NCBI GenBank assembly: GCA_945910035.1
Contig: OX246753.1
Location: 256,173,477-256,237,476, forward strand
DNA: 64,000 bases
Reading direction: 5' to 3'
Source of the DNA: Brachypalpus laphriformis
Lineage: Eukaryota; Arthropoda; Insecta; Diptera; Syrphidae
This document shows positions 42,880 through 53,391 of the stretch, piece by piece. The notes beneath the pieces are model-generated. The model had not been told where the DNA came from, did no database searches, and worked only from the letters and a program-made list of their open reading frames with translations. The translations under genes and the position numbers were made by a program. Each line of letters opens with the position of its first letter. The first letter of the stretch is position 1.

Positions 42880-44233
42880 TATTTATTTCATCTAGCCAAG
42901 TTACAATAAAAGTACATAAATGATTACTTGATAAAAACAAAAAATGTATATACAATAACAAAATGAAAATAAAATACTTATAAACTTCCACCAGATGTAC
43001 TATCAGTCAATAATAGCTTAGTTTTAAATACATTTCTATTAAGAGAAAAATCAACAATGTCACCGACAGTATTTGCTTCTCTTAGACATCTAGATATTGG
43101 TTCATTAAAAGCATAATTCACTCTATGATTCGGAACATGAAATAGAACACGATTTCTAAGCACTCTCACAGGGGTATACATTCCAACTAATGACAGAAGG
43201 TGAGAACAATCGATATGATTCATTATTATGTGGCGAATAAACATAATCGAGAAGTACTTCTTTCGAACGTGAGGAGGTAGTAGCCCAAGTAACTTGCAAC
43301 GAGTATCGTGTGAAGGCATATCAATGTACCATTGAAGCCTACTTACTACAGTCCTCGTGAACCGTTTTTGAATCCTTTCAATTCTAAAGGAGTGGACCTC
43401 ATAGAATGGGTTCCAGATTGTACTACAGTATTCAAGACCAGACCTAACGTAGGCAAAAAAGAGACACTTAAGCGCTTGTGGATCTGAAAACTGTTTAGAG
43501 TTGCGTAAAATGAAACCTAGCATTGAATTGCCTTTAGAAATTAGAAAATCTATGTGACTCAAAAAGCTCAGTTTTTGGTCGAAGATAACACCTAGGTCTT
43601 TTTTAATGGATGCAGTTGATAGTGCTATGTTAGCAATATTATATATATAAGGAATGAGTGAATTATTGCGACAGTAAGTAAGACTTTGGCAATTGGAAAC
43701 TGCAAATCGTTTTTATTGCACCAAGCTGACAATCTGTTAAGATCTTCTTGCAAGCGTAAACAATCTTGTGTCGACATCGAAATATTTTTATATCATCGGC
43801 GAACATCAGACATAGTGAATATGAAAGAATGTCGGGAATGTCATTTACGAAAATAAGAAAGAGCAGACGACCTAGATGACTACCTCGTGGAACACCAGAG
43901 GTAGCATAAATTGGTGAGGAAAGTAGGTTATTAATTCGAACGTACTGAACCCGCTCTCTTAGATAAGAGTTAATCCATTTTAAGATATTTGAATGGAAAC
44001 CTACTTTCTTTCATTTGAACAAGAGTACTTCGTGCTTTACTCGATCGAAAGCTTTAGAAAAGTCTGTATATATGACATCATATTGCAGACCTTTCTCGAG
44101 CCCATTTAAAACAAGATTACAAAAAATTTAGAGATTTGCTGCCGTTGATCTTCCAGCAACAAAACCGTGTTGATGTGAAGAAATAACTCCTCTTAAAGCA
44201 GGTGTAAGTTTACCATACACTAGTTCTTCAAAT
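42880..44233 (-). mobile_element. Jockey-like element, RT part (minus strand)
   Basis: On the minus strand, RT reads HQHGFVAGRSTAANL, YDVIYTDFSKAFDRVKHEVL, ATSGVPRGSHLGRLLF, FADDIKIF and FDQKLSFLSHIDFLI. The frame 43562-42978 then gives LKCLFFAYVRSGLEYCSTIW and the C-terminus, stopping at 42978. An A-rich 3' end follows to about 42880. Earlier frames contain several stops. GVP-GSHLG identifies the Jockey clade. The 5' direction continues at 47709, after the RTE-2 insertion. Confidence 0.8.
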
Positions 44234-44616
44234 TCTGGCTAGTCAAACGGTAGTGCATGCGATCATATGAAAACACAAGCGTTTTCACTCAGCTGAGGCC
44301 TACCAACTCCTACTCTCAACCTCCACGCGGTGACAGCCGGGTGCCTAGTACGTTAATCCAAGAAATGGGTAACCAACCCCGTTTGGAGGATTCTTGGTGG
44401 CAGCAGATGAGAGAGGGGGGGAAGAGTGCTTTTCTCACTAGAGCACTTCTTCCTGTTCCAGGCGGCAGCGGACGAATTCCCTAGACGGAGTCAACGGTGG
44501 CGTCTATAGTTCCAGTTAGGTTGAACTTAGTGAATACCTTGCGCGAGCTGCTTCGACGTATTCGGATCACAGGTCGGTAAGGAATTTCCAATGTTGGTCA
44601 GGACATTGGAATAGAG

Positions 44617-45024
44617 ATGGTGGCGGAGGAGCCCTTAATGGGCCAACGGCAGCGCTCATACTCCCGTAGTGGACTACTGGCACCGGTGTACCCGGCCCCT
44701 CGTCCTAGGGGAATAATTAAGGAACTGGCCCTCCAGGTTGGGGGTTGTGCCATCGGGGTAACTTCCCTACCACGTAAAAAACGCATGGTTCCAAAACAAC
44801 CAAAAGCCTCGGATAAGGATGACCCAACTAATGACGACCCCAGCAAACGAAATAAGGACAACGACCTTTGGATCTGTACGTGGAATGTTCTGTCCCTCTA
44901 CAGACCACGTGCACCCGAACAACTAGCAGAAGCCCTAGACTGCTATAAAGCAGATATAACCGCCATTCAGGAAGTGCGATGGGATGGGCCGGGCAAAAAG
45001 AGGATGAAAAACTGTAACATCTAG
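44617..45024 (+). CDS. RTE-2 N-terminal frame with first endonuclease blocks
   Basis: It is 135 codons, starting MVAEEPLMGQRQRS. A basic region (SLPRKKRMVPKQPKASDK) precedes the endonuclease opening WICTWNVLSLYRPRAPEQL and ADITAIQEVRWDG (the catalytic N and E). It stops at 45022-45024, just after KNCNI. The next expected endonuclease segment is missing and the reading resumes in a different frame at 45029, so the domain cannot be made as one chain. Confidence 0.75.
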   Translation: MVAEEPLMGQRQRSYSRSGLLAPVYPAPRPRGIIKELALQVGGCAIGVTSLPRKKRMVPKQPKASDKDDPTNDDPSKRNKDNDLWICTWNVLSLYRPRAPEQLAEALDCYKADITAIQEVRWDGPGKKRMKNCNI

Positions 45025-45028
45025 TACG

Positions 45029-47671
45029 GTGATTGCTAAGGCAACTTCGCTAACATGTGTTCATGCCCCCACGGACGAAAAGGACCCTGCCACCAAAGAG
45101 TGTTTCTACGAGCTCCTCGACAAAACATACGAGCAATGTCCTAAATACGACGTTAAGATCGTATTGGGCGATTTTGACGCCAAAATAGGAAAGGAGGACG
45201 TCTTCGGTAGAGCAGTCGGTAAGCATAGCCTACACGACACCACGTCTGATAACGGAATAAGGCTAATTGATTTCGCTGTGGAGCGAAATGTCACCATAAC
45301 AAGCACATGGTTTAATCATCTCGATATTCATAAGCAGACATGGCGGTCCAATGGTCATGTCACGATCAACCAAATTGATCATATTGCGATCGACGCAAGG
45401 CATGCCTCCAGTATTCTGGATGTCCGGACCTTCCGAGCGGCCAACATAGACTCGGATCATTACCTTGTTGTAGCCAAGGTACGAATGCGGATATCCCAAT
45501 CTGAGCAACAAAGAAGAATTACTGTGAGAAAATTTAACGTCGAAAAGCTACAATCGCAAGAGACCGCCAGACTCTTCGCTGAACGCGTATCCCGAAATCT
45601 CTCAATCACCCCTATACCGCCAGCATCAAGTGCCGAAGACCAGTGGCAACGCTGCCAACATGCCATCAGAAACGCCGCGACTGATGTGCTGGGTCTCGCT
45701 CGCCCACCACCGCGAAACCCCTGGTTTGACGAAGAATGCCGGCGAGTGCATGCAGCAAAACAAGAGGCATACAAAGCGGCGCTGCAAAGGAAGACGAGAG
45801 CTGCTCGTGAGCTCTACGAGCAAAAGAGACGGGAAGAACATCGGCTTCTCCAAAAGAAGAAGAAAGAGCATGAGAAGCGCGCGTTTGAGAATATCGAGAG
45901 TCTATACTCCAGGAACAATGTACGGAAGTTTTACCAAAAGGTAAAAAGAACGTGTCAGAGGAGTAATACCCGTACAGAAACTTGTAGAGATGAGAATGGA
46001 AATCTCGTAGTAGAATCACAGTCGGTGCTGAGAATATGGAAAAACTACTTCTGCAGACTGTATAACAGCGACGAAGACCAACACCCCGCTGTCAGGCAGA
46101 ATGAACCATTCAACATGGACGATGATAGTCAAAATTTCCGTCCACCTGACCAAAACGAAGTGAGGATAGCAATATCCAAGCTAAAATCGAACAAGGCTGC
46201 TGGACCTGACGGTTTACCGGCCGAACTTTTCAAGGCAGCTGGGGATGAATTGGTAGAGTGCATACACCAACTCATTTCTAATATTTGGTCAGAGGAGTGT
46301 ATGCCTGATGAATGGAACCTCAGCATCGTTTGCCTGATCCACAAGAAAGGAGACCCCCTCAACTGCGCTAATTATAGAGGCATCAGTCTCCTTAACATAG
46401 CATACAAGATCTTTTCTGCGATATTGTGTGAACGCCCGAAACCTTTTATGAACAGCCTGATTGGACCCTATCAGTGCGGTTTCAGGCCAGGAAAGTCCAC
46501 CATCGATCAAATCTTCACACTTCGGCAGATCCTGGAGAAAACCCAAGAATTCCAGATCGATACTCACCACCTCTTTATCGATTTCAAGGCCGCCTATGAC
46601 AGCATCTATAGAGAAGAGCTTTATAGAGCCATGTCTAGTTTTGACATCCCTGCCAAACTTGTCCGTCTGTGCAGGCGGACGATGGAGAACGCTCGCTGCT
46701 CCATCAAGGTCGGTAATGACCTCACCGAGACCTTTGATGTCAAAAAAGGCTTTAGACAAGGTGACGCGCTGTCATGTGACTTCTTCAATATTGTACTTGA
46801 ACGGATTGTGCGGAACTCACAAGCCAACACCGGAGGCACAATCTATTACAAGTCTGTACAACTGCTTGCATACGCCGACGATATAGACATTATCGGAAGA
46901 TCTCAGCGGGCTGTCACCGGTGCTTTTGCAAGCATTGAGGCGGAAGCGGCCAAAATGGGTTTGGCGATAAACGAGGGCAAAACCAAGTATATGCTGTCAA
47001 CTAGAAGGGAAAACCAACATCGACGAATTGGACAAAACGTCACCGTGGGCAGCTATAACTTCGAGGTAGTAAGGGACTTTGTCTACCTTGGCTCTGCTAT
47101 AAATTCAGCAAACAAAATCAGCGCAGAAATCAATCGAAGAATAACTCTTGCCAATCGCTGTTTTTTTGGGCTTATAAGGCAATTCAACAGTAAAGCCCTC
47201 TCTCGAACAACTAAGGAGACTCTATATAAGACCTTGATCATCCCAGTCCTGCTTTACGGCGCTGAAACATGGACTTTATTAAAAGAGGATGAAGATATCC
47301 TTGGTCGCTTCGAGAGAAAAATTCTTCGTAAGATTTTCGGTCCCGTTTGCGTTGACGGGTTTTGGAGGAGAAGATTCAATCACGAACTATACGAGCTGTA
47401 CAGCGACATCGACCTAGTCAAAAAACTGCGTATTGGACGTCTGAGATGGCTAGGACATGTAGAGCGAATGGACACCAACGCTCCGGCCCGCAGAGTCTTC
47501 GAATCTAACCCCGAGGGACGACGCAGTAGAGGGAATTATCGCCGTAGGTGGCGCGCACAAGTTCAAGGGGACCTCGACCAACTTGGAGTGCGCAACTGGA
47601 GGCAATTAGCTAAAGACCGAGCTAAATGGAGAGGCTTGTTGGTTGAGGCCCAGGTTCACCCTGAACTGTAG
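45029..47671 (+). CDS. RTE-2 endonuclease remnant plus intact RT (880 codons)
   Basis: Residues 1-150 carry the second half of the endonuclease: CVHAPTDEKDPATKEC, LGDFDAKIGKED (residues 46-57, Asp in place of the usual Asn of GDFNAK), INQIDHIAIDARH and DSDHYLVVAK. A Lys/Arg/Glu-rich linker follows (about 240-300). RT spans about 370-650, with SKLKSNKAAGPDGLPAELF, YQCGFRPGKSTIDQIF, FIDFKAAYDSIYREELY, GFRQGDALSCDFFNIVLER and LLAYADDIDIIG (YADD at residue 615, 46871-46882). The C-terminus has TLIIPVLLYGAETWTL, RLRWLGHVERMD and the basic NYRRRWRAQVQGDLDQLGV. RT appears complete, while the endonuclease lacks its middle. It is a LINE protein and not a host gene. Confidence 0.85.
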   Translation: MIAKATSLTCVHAPTDEKDPATKECFYELLDKTYEQCPKYDVKIVLGDFDAKIGKEDVFGRAVGKHSLHDTTSDNGIRLIDFAVERNVTITSTWFNHLDIHKQTWRSNGHVTINQIDHIAIDARHASSILDVRTFRAANIDSDHYLVVAKVRMRISQSEQQRRITVRKFNVEKLQSQETARLFAERVSRNLSITPIPPASSAEDQWQRCQHAIRNAATDVLGLARPPPRNPWFDEECRRVHAAKQEAYKAALQRKTRAARELYEQKRREEHRLLQKKKKEHEKRAFENIESLYSRNNVRKFYQKVKRTCQRSNTRTETCRDENGNLVVESQSVLRIWKNYFCRLYNSDEDQHPAVRQNEPFNMDDDSQNFRPPDQNEVRIAISKLKSNKAAGPDGLPAELFKAAGDELVECIHQLISNIWSEECMPDEWNLSIVCLIHKKGDPLNCANYRGISLLNIAYKIFSAILCERPKPFMNSLIGPYQCGFRPGKSTIDQIFTLRQILEKTQEFQIDTHHLFIDFKAAYDSIYREELYRAMSSFDIPAKLVRLCRRTMENARCSIKVGNDLTETFDVKKGFRQGDALSCDFFNIVLERIVRNSQANTGGTIYYKSVQLLAYADDIDIIGRSQRAVTGAFASIEAEAAKMGLAINEGKTKYMLSTRRENQHRRIGQNVTVGSYNFEVVRDFVYLGSAINSANKISAEINRRITLANRCFFGLIRQFNSKALSRTTKETLYKTLIIPVLLYGAETWTLLKEDEDILGRFERKILRKIFGPVCVDGFWRRRFNHELYELYSDIDLVKKLRIGRLRWLGHVERMDTNAPARRVFESNPEGRRSRGNYRRRWRAQVQGDLDQLGVRNWRQLAKDRAKWRGLLVEAQVHPEL

Positions 47672-47708
47672 CGCCACCTAAGTAAGTAAGTAAGTAAGTT
47701 CTTCAAAT

Positions 47709-47935
47709 AGCTTGGGAATGTTGGATATTTTACAGATTGGACGATCATTTGCAACTTCTTGTTTGGAACCAGACTTGTAAACAGGAGTAATAAATGACTT
47801 CTTCCATATACTAAAAAAGTCACCATTTTCCAAGGAACTATTAAATATTAACTGAAGGGGAATAGCAATCGCTTTTCAGCAGGTTTTCAAAATAACTGAG
47901 GGGATGCCATCTGAGTCAGGTCTGTTATCTGATAT
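47709..47935 (-). mobile_element. Jockey-like element, RT N-terminal piece
   Basis: It continues the Jockey minus reading upstream of the RTE-2 insertion: RPDSDGIPSVILKTC, WKKSFITPVYKSGSKQEV and ISNIPKLFEELVYGKL. It joins the 44233 end once RTE-2 and one duplication are removed. It is truncated at 47935, where mariner-type sequence begins. Confidence 0.8.
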
Positions 47936-49110
47936 GGAATACAACGTCGTTCAAGTGACTGCCTCGGCTGGCCTCGCAGTGGCGCATTCTATCACTCCAA
48001 TTTTCCAAGACCTTGTTGATGGTTTCGGGCTGTAGCTCACGGATTGCTTGGATGATATTGGCCTTAAGTGCTTGAATCGTTTCCGGATTGTTGGCATAAC
48101 ATCGGTCCTTCACGGTTCCCTACAAAGTCCAAAGGGGTCAAAGCTCCAAGACAGCTGATAACACGATTTGGGAATTTGGTGCGCAAAAGACCGATTGTGG
48201 CATGGGCTGTGTGGCATGGCGCGCCATCCTGCATGAACCAGAGGTCGTCCAAATCCATGTCTTCAATTTCAGTAAACAAAAAAGTCCTTAACAGGGCTCT
48301 GTAACGCCCACCGCTGACCGAAACGTTGTTCCCAGCCTCATTTTCGAAGAAAAATGGTACAATGATGCCACCACTCCACAATCCGCACCAAACTGTCACT
48401 CTCTGTGGATGCATTGGCTTCTCGATAATAACGTGCGGGTTTTCCGAGCCCCAGATGCGGCAATTTTGTTTGTTAACGTAGCCGCCGAGATGAGAATGTT
48501 CCTCGTCAGAAAAGATGATTTTTCGCCCAAAATCGTTGTCCAATTCAAGCTGCTCTAAGGCCCAAACTGCAAAGCGATAACGAAGCGGATGGTCGTGCGC
48601 TTTCAATTGCTGAATCAATTGGACCTTGTAAGCGAATAATCCCAGATCTTTGTGCAGAATTCTCCTCAGGCTAGTGCGTGAAATGTTGAGCTTTTGAGAT
48701 AGATGACGAGTTGATGTTTGTGAATTGAGTCTCACACTCTCGGCTACAGCAGCCACATTCTCGTCTGTGCGCACCGTACGACGACGGGGACAATGAGTGT
48801 TGTCCACTAGCATACCAGTCTCACGAACTTTTTGCACAAACTTGCGTACAGCAGGCGCGGTGGGTGATTTATTTCGGCCAAAACTTCTTTTCAAAAAAAG
48901 CACTGTTTGGGCTACACAGCACTCACTTTGGAAATAAGTTTTCAATATTTCCCAACGTTGTTGAAGCGTAAAGCGACTCATTTCGTTGTGCGGAGGTATG
49001 ATACTGACTTTCTCTCAAGATTTCGAGCGGGAAACAGCTGTCAGTGTCAAAATAACATATGATTTAAAAAGAAATCACTAGATGGCCCACCCGTTAAAGG
49101 TCCGGATCAT
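47936..49110 (-). mobile_element. Tc1/mariner-type DNA transposon, damaged
   Basis: The minus strand encodes a transposase (start 48981) and its C-terminal tail (48113-47925: INKVLENWSDRMRHCEASRG, HLNDVVFHIR). The left and right inverted repeats are not clear. A GC-richer end (GATGGCCCACCCG at 49080-49092) could be one terminus, but I find no inverted partner near 47935, so that end may be deleted. Confidence 0.75.
48064..48981 (-). pseudogene. Mariner-family transposase, catalytic triad broken
   Basis: It is 305 codons. The N-terminal part has helix-turn-helix-like sequence (FTLQQRWEILKTYF, then RHLSQKLNISRTSLRRIL). The catalytic domain shows IIFSDEEHSHLGGYVNKQNC (first Asp), WGSENPHVIIEKPMHPQRVT and WFMQDGAPCHTAHATI (second Asp). 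The third acidic position, expected in a WPxRSxDLTPLDFF block, reads CLGALTPLDF: about nine residues are missing and the Asp is an Ala. A frameshift just after it leads to a short wrong tail. Cleavage of DNA ends would be impossible. It is similar to the remnants at 62196 and 63245. Confidence 0.85.
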
Positions 49111-49634
49111 TATTCCATTTGCGAAATTGTTTATAAATCTTGTTCTTTCTATTGTTAGCCTAACCTTACCTATGTACTCTTATGTACTTGTTGCGAGGAA
49201 ATTGTCCGATTGTTCTGTATGCTGATTCATATTGTGAGGCTTTTTACGAAAATGTGAGCAAACAATTATATTTAAGTTATTATTCTGTTTTGCATTTTTT
49301 TATTTTTTATTTTCAGAAAAATAACAGCTAACAAACTCTAGCACTCTAGCTCTAGTGAACTCTAATCGCTGTGGCCGACGACGAGTTGATAAATTTGAAT
49401 CTTCTTGTAGATTAAAGTGTGCAAATTTCTTTGACATGTTGGCGTTATTGCATAATTTAGAGGATGGCTTGCTAACTTTCAAAAACACAAAACCGTCTAT
49501 AAGTTTCGTAGTTAATTTGGATAATTTGATAACGTTGCTCAAGCGTAAGCCGATTCACGGTAGTTTGCCAGACTATAATGAACATAAATGTGAAAAAGTG
49601 CGAGCAGAATGACAGGTCGGTTTGACAATTACCT
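49111..49634. other. Interval without recognisable gene
   Basis: About 520 bases. An 85-codon frame at 49355-49612 (NSNRCGRRRVDKFESS, CANFFDMLALLHNLEDGLL) is more protein-like than its surroundings, but I recognise nothing in it and see no promoter. It ends at the LOA-a target site. Confidence 0.4.
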
Positions 49635-49646
49635 ATCCCTGCCGCA

Positions 49647-51580
49647 TCACGTCGGGCTGTCTAAATTTGGTCTATATTTAAAAACTATGGACCAAGGTTG
49701 AAGTCGTCTTCATACCTAAGGCAGGAAAGAGCTCGCACGTGGAACCAAAGGATCTCCAACCTCTCAGACTATCGTCCTTTCTACTTAAAACTTTAGAAAG
49801 GATAATTGATATCCACCTTCGGTAAAGTATTAGCCTAACTTTGCTCTCGCCGTCCCAACATGCATACTGCAAAAGCAAATCGATTGAGACAGCCGTACAT
49901 TTGCTTGTGCGCATCATAAAAAAATCTTTGAGCAATAAAGAATACACTATGGTGGCTTTCCTTGACATTGAGGGAGCATTTAACAATGTCATATCAAAGA
50001 CCATAAAATCTTGCCTTGAAATCGGCTTATAAAGACAATCTTAAGCATATTGAAGAAAAGGTGACAAAAGCAAGACCTTCCAACATTAGCATGCAGTCAT
50101 TTGCTCAAGCCGCGATGACTGATAATGGCATATACTCATATATCACGATCAGTAAAAGCATAGCTAGCAGCAGAAAAGCGTTCAAATCTAAGGACTCACG
50201 CTCACACTGTGATATCAGAAATCCTTAACAGCGATAGTTCACAAGTTCCTATGAACTTGAAGAGCAAAGCAAAACAAACTCATTTTCGAGAGACTAATTA
50301 CACTTGAAAGTAACATTCGTTATGCACATACTTCAAGAAGAATATGAAGGGAATGCTTGTTGATAAACTATGTGGATTACCGACGCACTTGCAAATCTGA
50401 AAGCGGATACTTCGCTCAGAGTGTTGATCAATCAATTGTTTACATACAGAATCATTAACACACAGCTGGGCGGGGCATCAGCCAGAAGCATCGCCTGCTG
50501 CGGTACAGCCCAAGGTGGAGTTTTGTCACCTCTTTTGTGGAACCTGATAGTAAATGAGTTACTGGTGGACCTAGATGGGTCAGACTGCAGAGTAATAGCC
50601 TATGCTGACGACATTTCTATAGCTGCCTCTGGTAGGCACACAGACACTCTCAACTAAATCCTCAAATATGCTCTCTTTCGGCTCACCAGATGGGCTTCCA
50701 AATGTGGACTGGAGATTTGCTCTCATAAAACGGAACTCGTTCTTTTCACGAGGAAATATAAAGTTCCCGTCATAGACCCTCCTATGATAAATGGCAGCAG
50801 TCTCACCTTCATTGAAAATGCAAAATACCTGGGTCTTATTTTTGACAGAAAACTGAACTGGAAGGCCAATCTACTAGAACGTGTAAGGAAAGCCAATGTA
50901 GCTCTCTATTCCTGTAAAAAGGCTATAGGTAGGAGCTGAGGTATGAAACCTCAAATCACTCGTTGGCTGTAGGTGTCCGTTATCAGGTCTATACTACTCT
51001 ATGGCGTTGTCGTATGGTGGCCTGCTCTTGATAGGGCTGTCCACCTCACTTAACTAGCTAAGGTGCAAAGATCTGCATGCATTTGCATGAGTGGTGCACT
51101 GAAAACTACTCCTTCTGCAGCATTGGATATTTTGTTCAACCTGCTACCCTTAGATATTTTCGGCAAACAGATTGCTGCCTGTGTGGCCATCCGTCTAAAA
51201 GCCTCCTCTCAGTGGTCTAGCTATCGTTATTGATCTCCTCAGCTTCAAGCTCGAAAGCACGGACTACACCAAGCCGATACTGAGATTTGATCACAACTTC
51301 CGTACGAGCACTTCTGAACGGGATAAATGGAACATCTTCCCCCCTTTTCGATGGTAGTTCGGTTCGCTTCTTTACAGATGGTGGGGTTGTGGTGTTTTCT
51401 CCGAAAAGCTCAACTTGAGCATTTCCTTCCACCTCCCTGATCATTGTAGCGTTTTCCAGACGGAAATCATGGCGATTTAGGAAGCCTTGTCCTGGCTGAA
51501 GTGTAATGTACTCTCTGTCAGGGATATTAGTATTTTCACTGACAGCCAAGCGGCAATCAAGTCCCTGGAATCATGCTCCT
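49647..51580 (+). mobile_element. LOA-a copy 2, RT and RNase H part
   Basis: It is 5' truncated and begins at the RT position CLNLVYI. It continues VFIPKAGKSSHVEPKDL, HAYCKSKSIETAVHLLVRII and VAFLDIEGAFNNV, is broken by an insert at 50002-50378, then reads TAQGGVLSPLLWNLIVNELL and VIAYADDISI (YADD 50602-50613). With stops follow HKTELVLFTRKYKVP, AKYLGLIFDRKLNWKANL and SGALKTTPSAALDILFNLLP. RNase H blocks FFTDG and ISIFTDSQAAIKSLES follow at 51370-51575. The target duplication is ATCCCTGCCGCA (49635-49646 and 53380-53391). Confidence 0.85.
50002..50378. other. Unidentified 377-bp insert in LOA-a copy 2
   Basis: LOA-a copy 1 runs directly from GTCAAACCAAAGGCG into ATTACCGACGCAC at this point, but here about 377 bases intervene. 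The insert has a 70-codon frame (50016-50228) with no recognised domain. No clear flanking duplication or A tail is visible, so the mechanism is unknown. Confidence 0.6.
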
Positions 51581-52752
51581 TCCACGGATGAGGCAGTTAT
51601 AAAAATAAAGGAATGGCTAGAGTCTACCGGTCTGAAACTAGCTGCCCACAAGACCGAAGCTGTCCTAATAACCAGCCACAAAAAGGTGGAATATGCCAGC
51701 TTCCGGGTCGGAAACCAGACAATCAGGTCCAAAGAATCTTTGGAGTACCTTGGAGTCATGCTCGACAACAGGCTGCGCTTCAAAGTCCACGTCGAGTATT
51801 CTAGTAAGAAAGCATCGCTGATGCAGGCAGCACTCTCCCGAATGCTCCCGAACATCGGCGGGCCTGAATACGCCCGCAGGATCCTGCTGTCCAGAGTGGT
51901 CAGCTCGGTACTTCTATACGCTGCCCCGATATGGGCAGGTGCACTGGCGACAAATGAGTACAGGAAAAAGCTATCATCAGTTCACAGGCTCTACGCAATC
52001 AGAGTGATCAGTGGCTTCCGAACTATCTCCGACGATGCAGCCTGCGTTTTAGCTGGGATGGTCCCAATCGACATCCTCGCTGATGAGATGCAGAGGGTAT
52101 ACCTTAGACGTCCCCCGAACCGGCAAGAGGCAAAACGGATTAAGGAGGAGGAAAGGGCAGCAACAGCAACGCTGTGGCAAACCAGGTGGGACAGCTCTAC
52201 AAAAGGCAGGTGGACCCACAAGCTCATCCCCAATATAAAATCAAAATAAATAAATACCACCTCACACAGCTCCTGTCCGGACACGGTGGCTACCGGAAAT
52301 ACCTCCATAGATTTGGACATGATAGTTCGCCCCTGTGCCCAATATGTCCAAACGAAGAGGAGGACGCGGAGAATGCAGTGTTCTACTGCAGACGCTTTGC
52401 AGAAGATAGAGCAAACCTGCCAAGTCCAGAAAATCTTGTAAGTCACATGACACGATCAGAGGGCGAGTGGATGGAGATCTGCTCATTCATAGTATGTGTG
52501 CAGAATGCGCTCCGAAGAGCCCAAGAGGCGGCCTCGGAGACTAGAGCATAATTGCTAACCAGCCCCGCGAAGAAATACCTAACGGCAGTACCACGGGGAG
52601 AGTGGTTAAAGTGTGTAGGGTGTGTGTTTAGTACGTAGGCGTATTCCTGGAATCGATTACTCAGGTTTGCGAATCGTGCATGCTAGTACCACTCGGGCTA
52701 TTAGTATCTATGAACATTATACATCATTGGCGCAACCTAAAAAAAAAAAAAA
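51581..52752 (+). mobile_element. R1-like element 3' part with poly-A, inside LOA-a
   Basis: The 51506-52249 frame from about 51581 reads WLESTGLKLAAHKTEAVLIT, SLEYLGVMLDNRLRFKVHV, NIGGPEYARRILLSRVVSS, VLLYAAPIWAGAL and RWDSSTKGRWTHKLIPNI. After a stop and shift it continues as HLTQLLSGHGGYRKYLHRFG and CPICPNEEEDAENAVFYC (zinc motif), ending 52549-52551. The 3' UTR ends in about 13 A (52740-52752). GGP-x-AR-LL and KGRWTH are R1 hallmarks. The copy is 5' truncated and its entry removed part of the LOA RNase H. Confidence 0.85.
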
Positions 52753-52754
52753 GG

Positions 52755-53379
52755 CCACAGGGACATTCCATCAAACTGCAGGGCGGACAAGCTCCAAGCT
52801 CGCCAGACAGGGTACTACTCTAAGAATTCTGCCTGGCAGGCAAGCCCTGGGTATGCTCCGCGCTACGTGCAAGCATATACTAAAACTGAGCGCTATTAGC
52901 AAAACCAACCTCAGATGGGAAAACGGCTCAACGTGTCACATTACGAGACAGATGTGGCCTAAGCTGGACCAAAAACGTAGTTCCGAGTTGGTCAACCTAA
53001 AGCGATCACAGATCAGCTGCGTTATCAGTGTTTTCACTGGACACTGTATTATAGGCCAACACGCCAAAAGACTTGGCCTCTTCTCCAGCGACTTCTGCAG
53101 AAGCTATAGGGACGAGGAGGAGCAGGAAACCATCCTTCACCTCCTATGCACTTGTCCAGCCCTGTCGCATAAAAGAATGCTCCATCTAGGGTCCCCTTTC
53201 TTGAAGACCTCGGCGATCTGGCGTCCTTAGACGTCATGAGCATTCATCGCTTTATCAAAAGATGTGGTTGGTTTTGTTAGTCCATGAGTGGCCTAATGGT
53301 TGATCCATGGTATCACAAAGGACTTTCACTGGTCTGAGTGTGTCGGCACTCTCGTGCGGACAGCCAACTTAACCTAACC
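52755..53379 (+). mobile_element. LOA-a copy 2, C-terminal part and 3' end
   Basis: It resumes LOA at the late RNase H block (GHS..NCRADKLARQG), then RWENGSTCHITRQMWPKLDQ, VISVFTGHCIIGQHAKRLGL and the zinc motif CRSYRDEEEQETILHLLCTCPA. The 3' UTR ends in CTTAACCTAACC just before the ATCCCTGCCGCA duplication at 53380-53391. Confidence 0.85.
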
Positions 53380-53391
53380 ATCCCTGCCGCA

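Larger units (their letters stand above)
44234..47696 (+). mobile_element. RTE-2 copy 1, best preserved RTE element
   Basis: This 3.46-kb element has a 5' UTR (44234-44616), a short first frame and an 880-codon frame. It ends GTAGCGCCACC plus AAGT repeats (47679-47699). AGTTCTTCAAAT flanks it at 44222-44233 and 47697-47708, a 12-bp duplication within the Jockey copy. The 5' end is shared with copy 2 at 56209, which supports a true or near-true element start. Confidence 0.9.

Noticed and set aside
45029..47671. 880-codon ORF as a host gene (often labelled craniofacial development protein 2-like in insects)
   Set aside because: It has endonuclease and RT blocks, an AAGT tail and a target-site duplication, and a second copy lies at 56209-59372, so it is an RTE element.
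49355..49612. 85-codon frame as a gene
   Set aside because: No promoter, no recognised domain, and it is overlapped by an equally long frame on the other strand.
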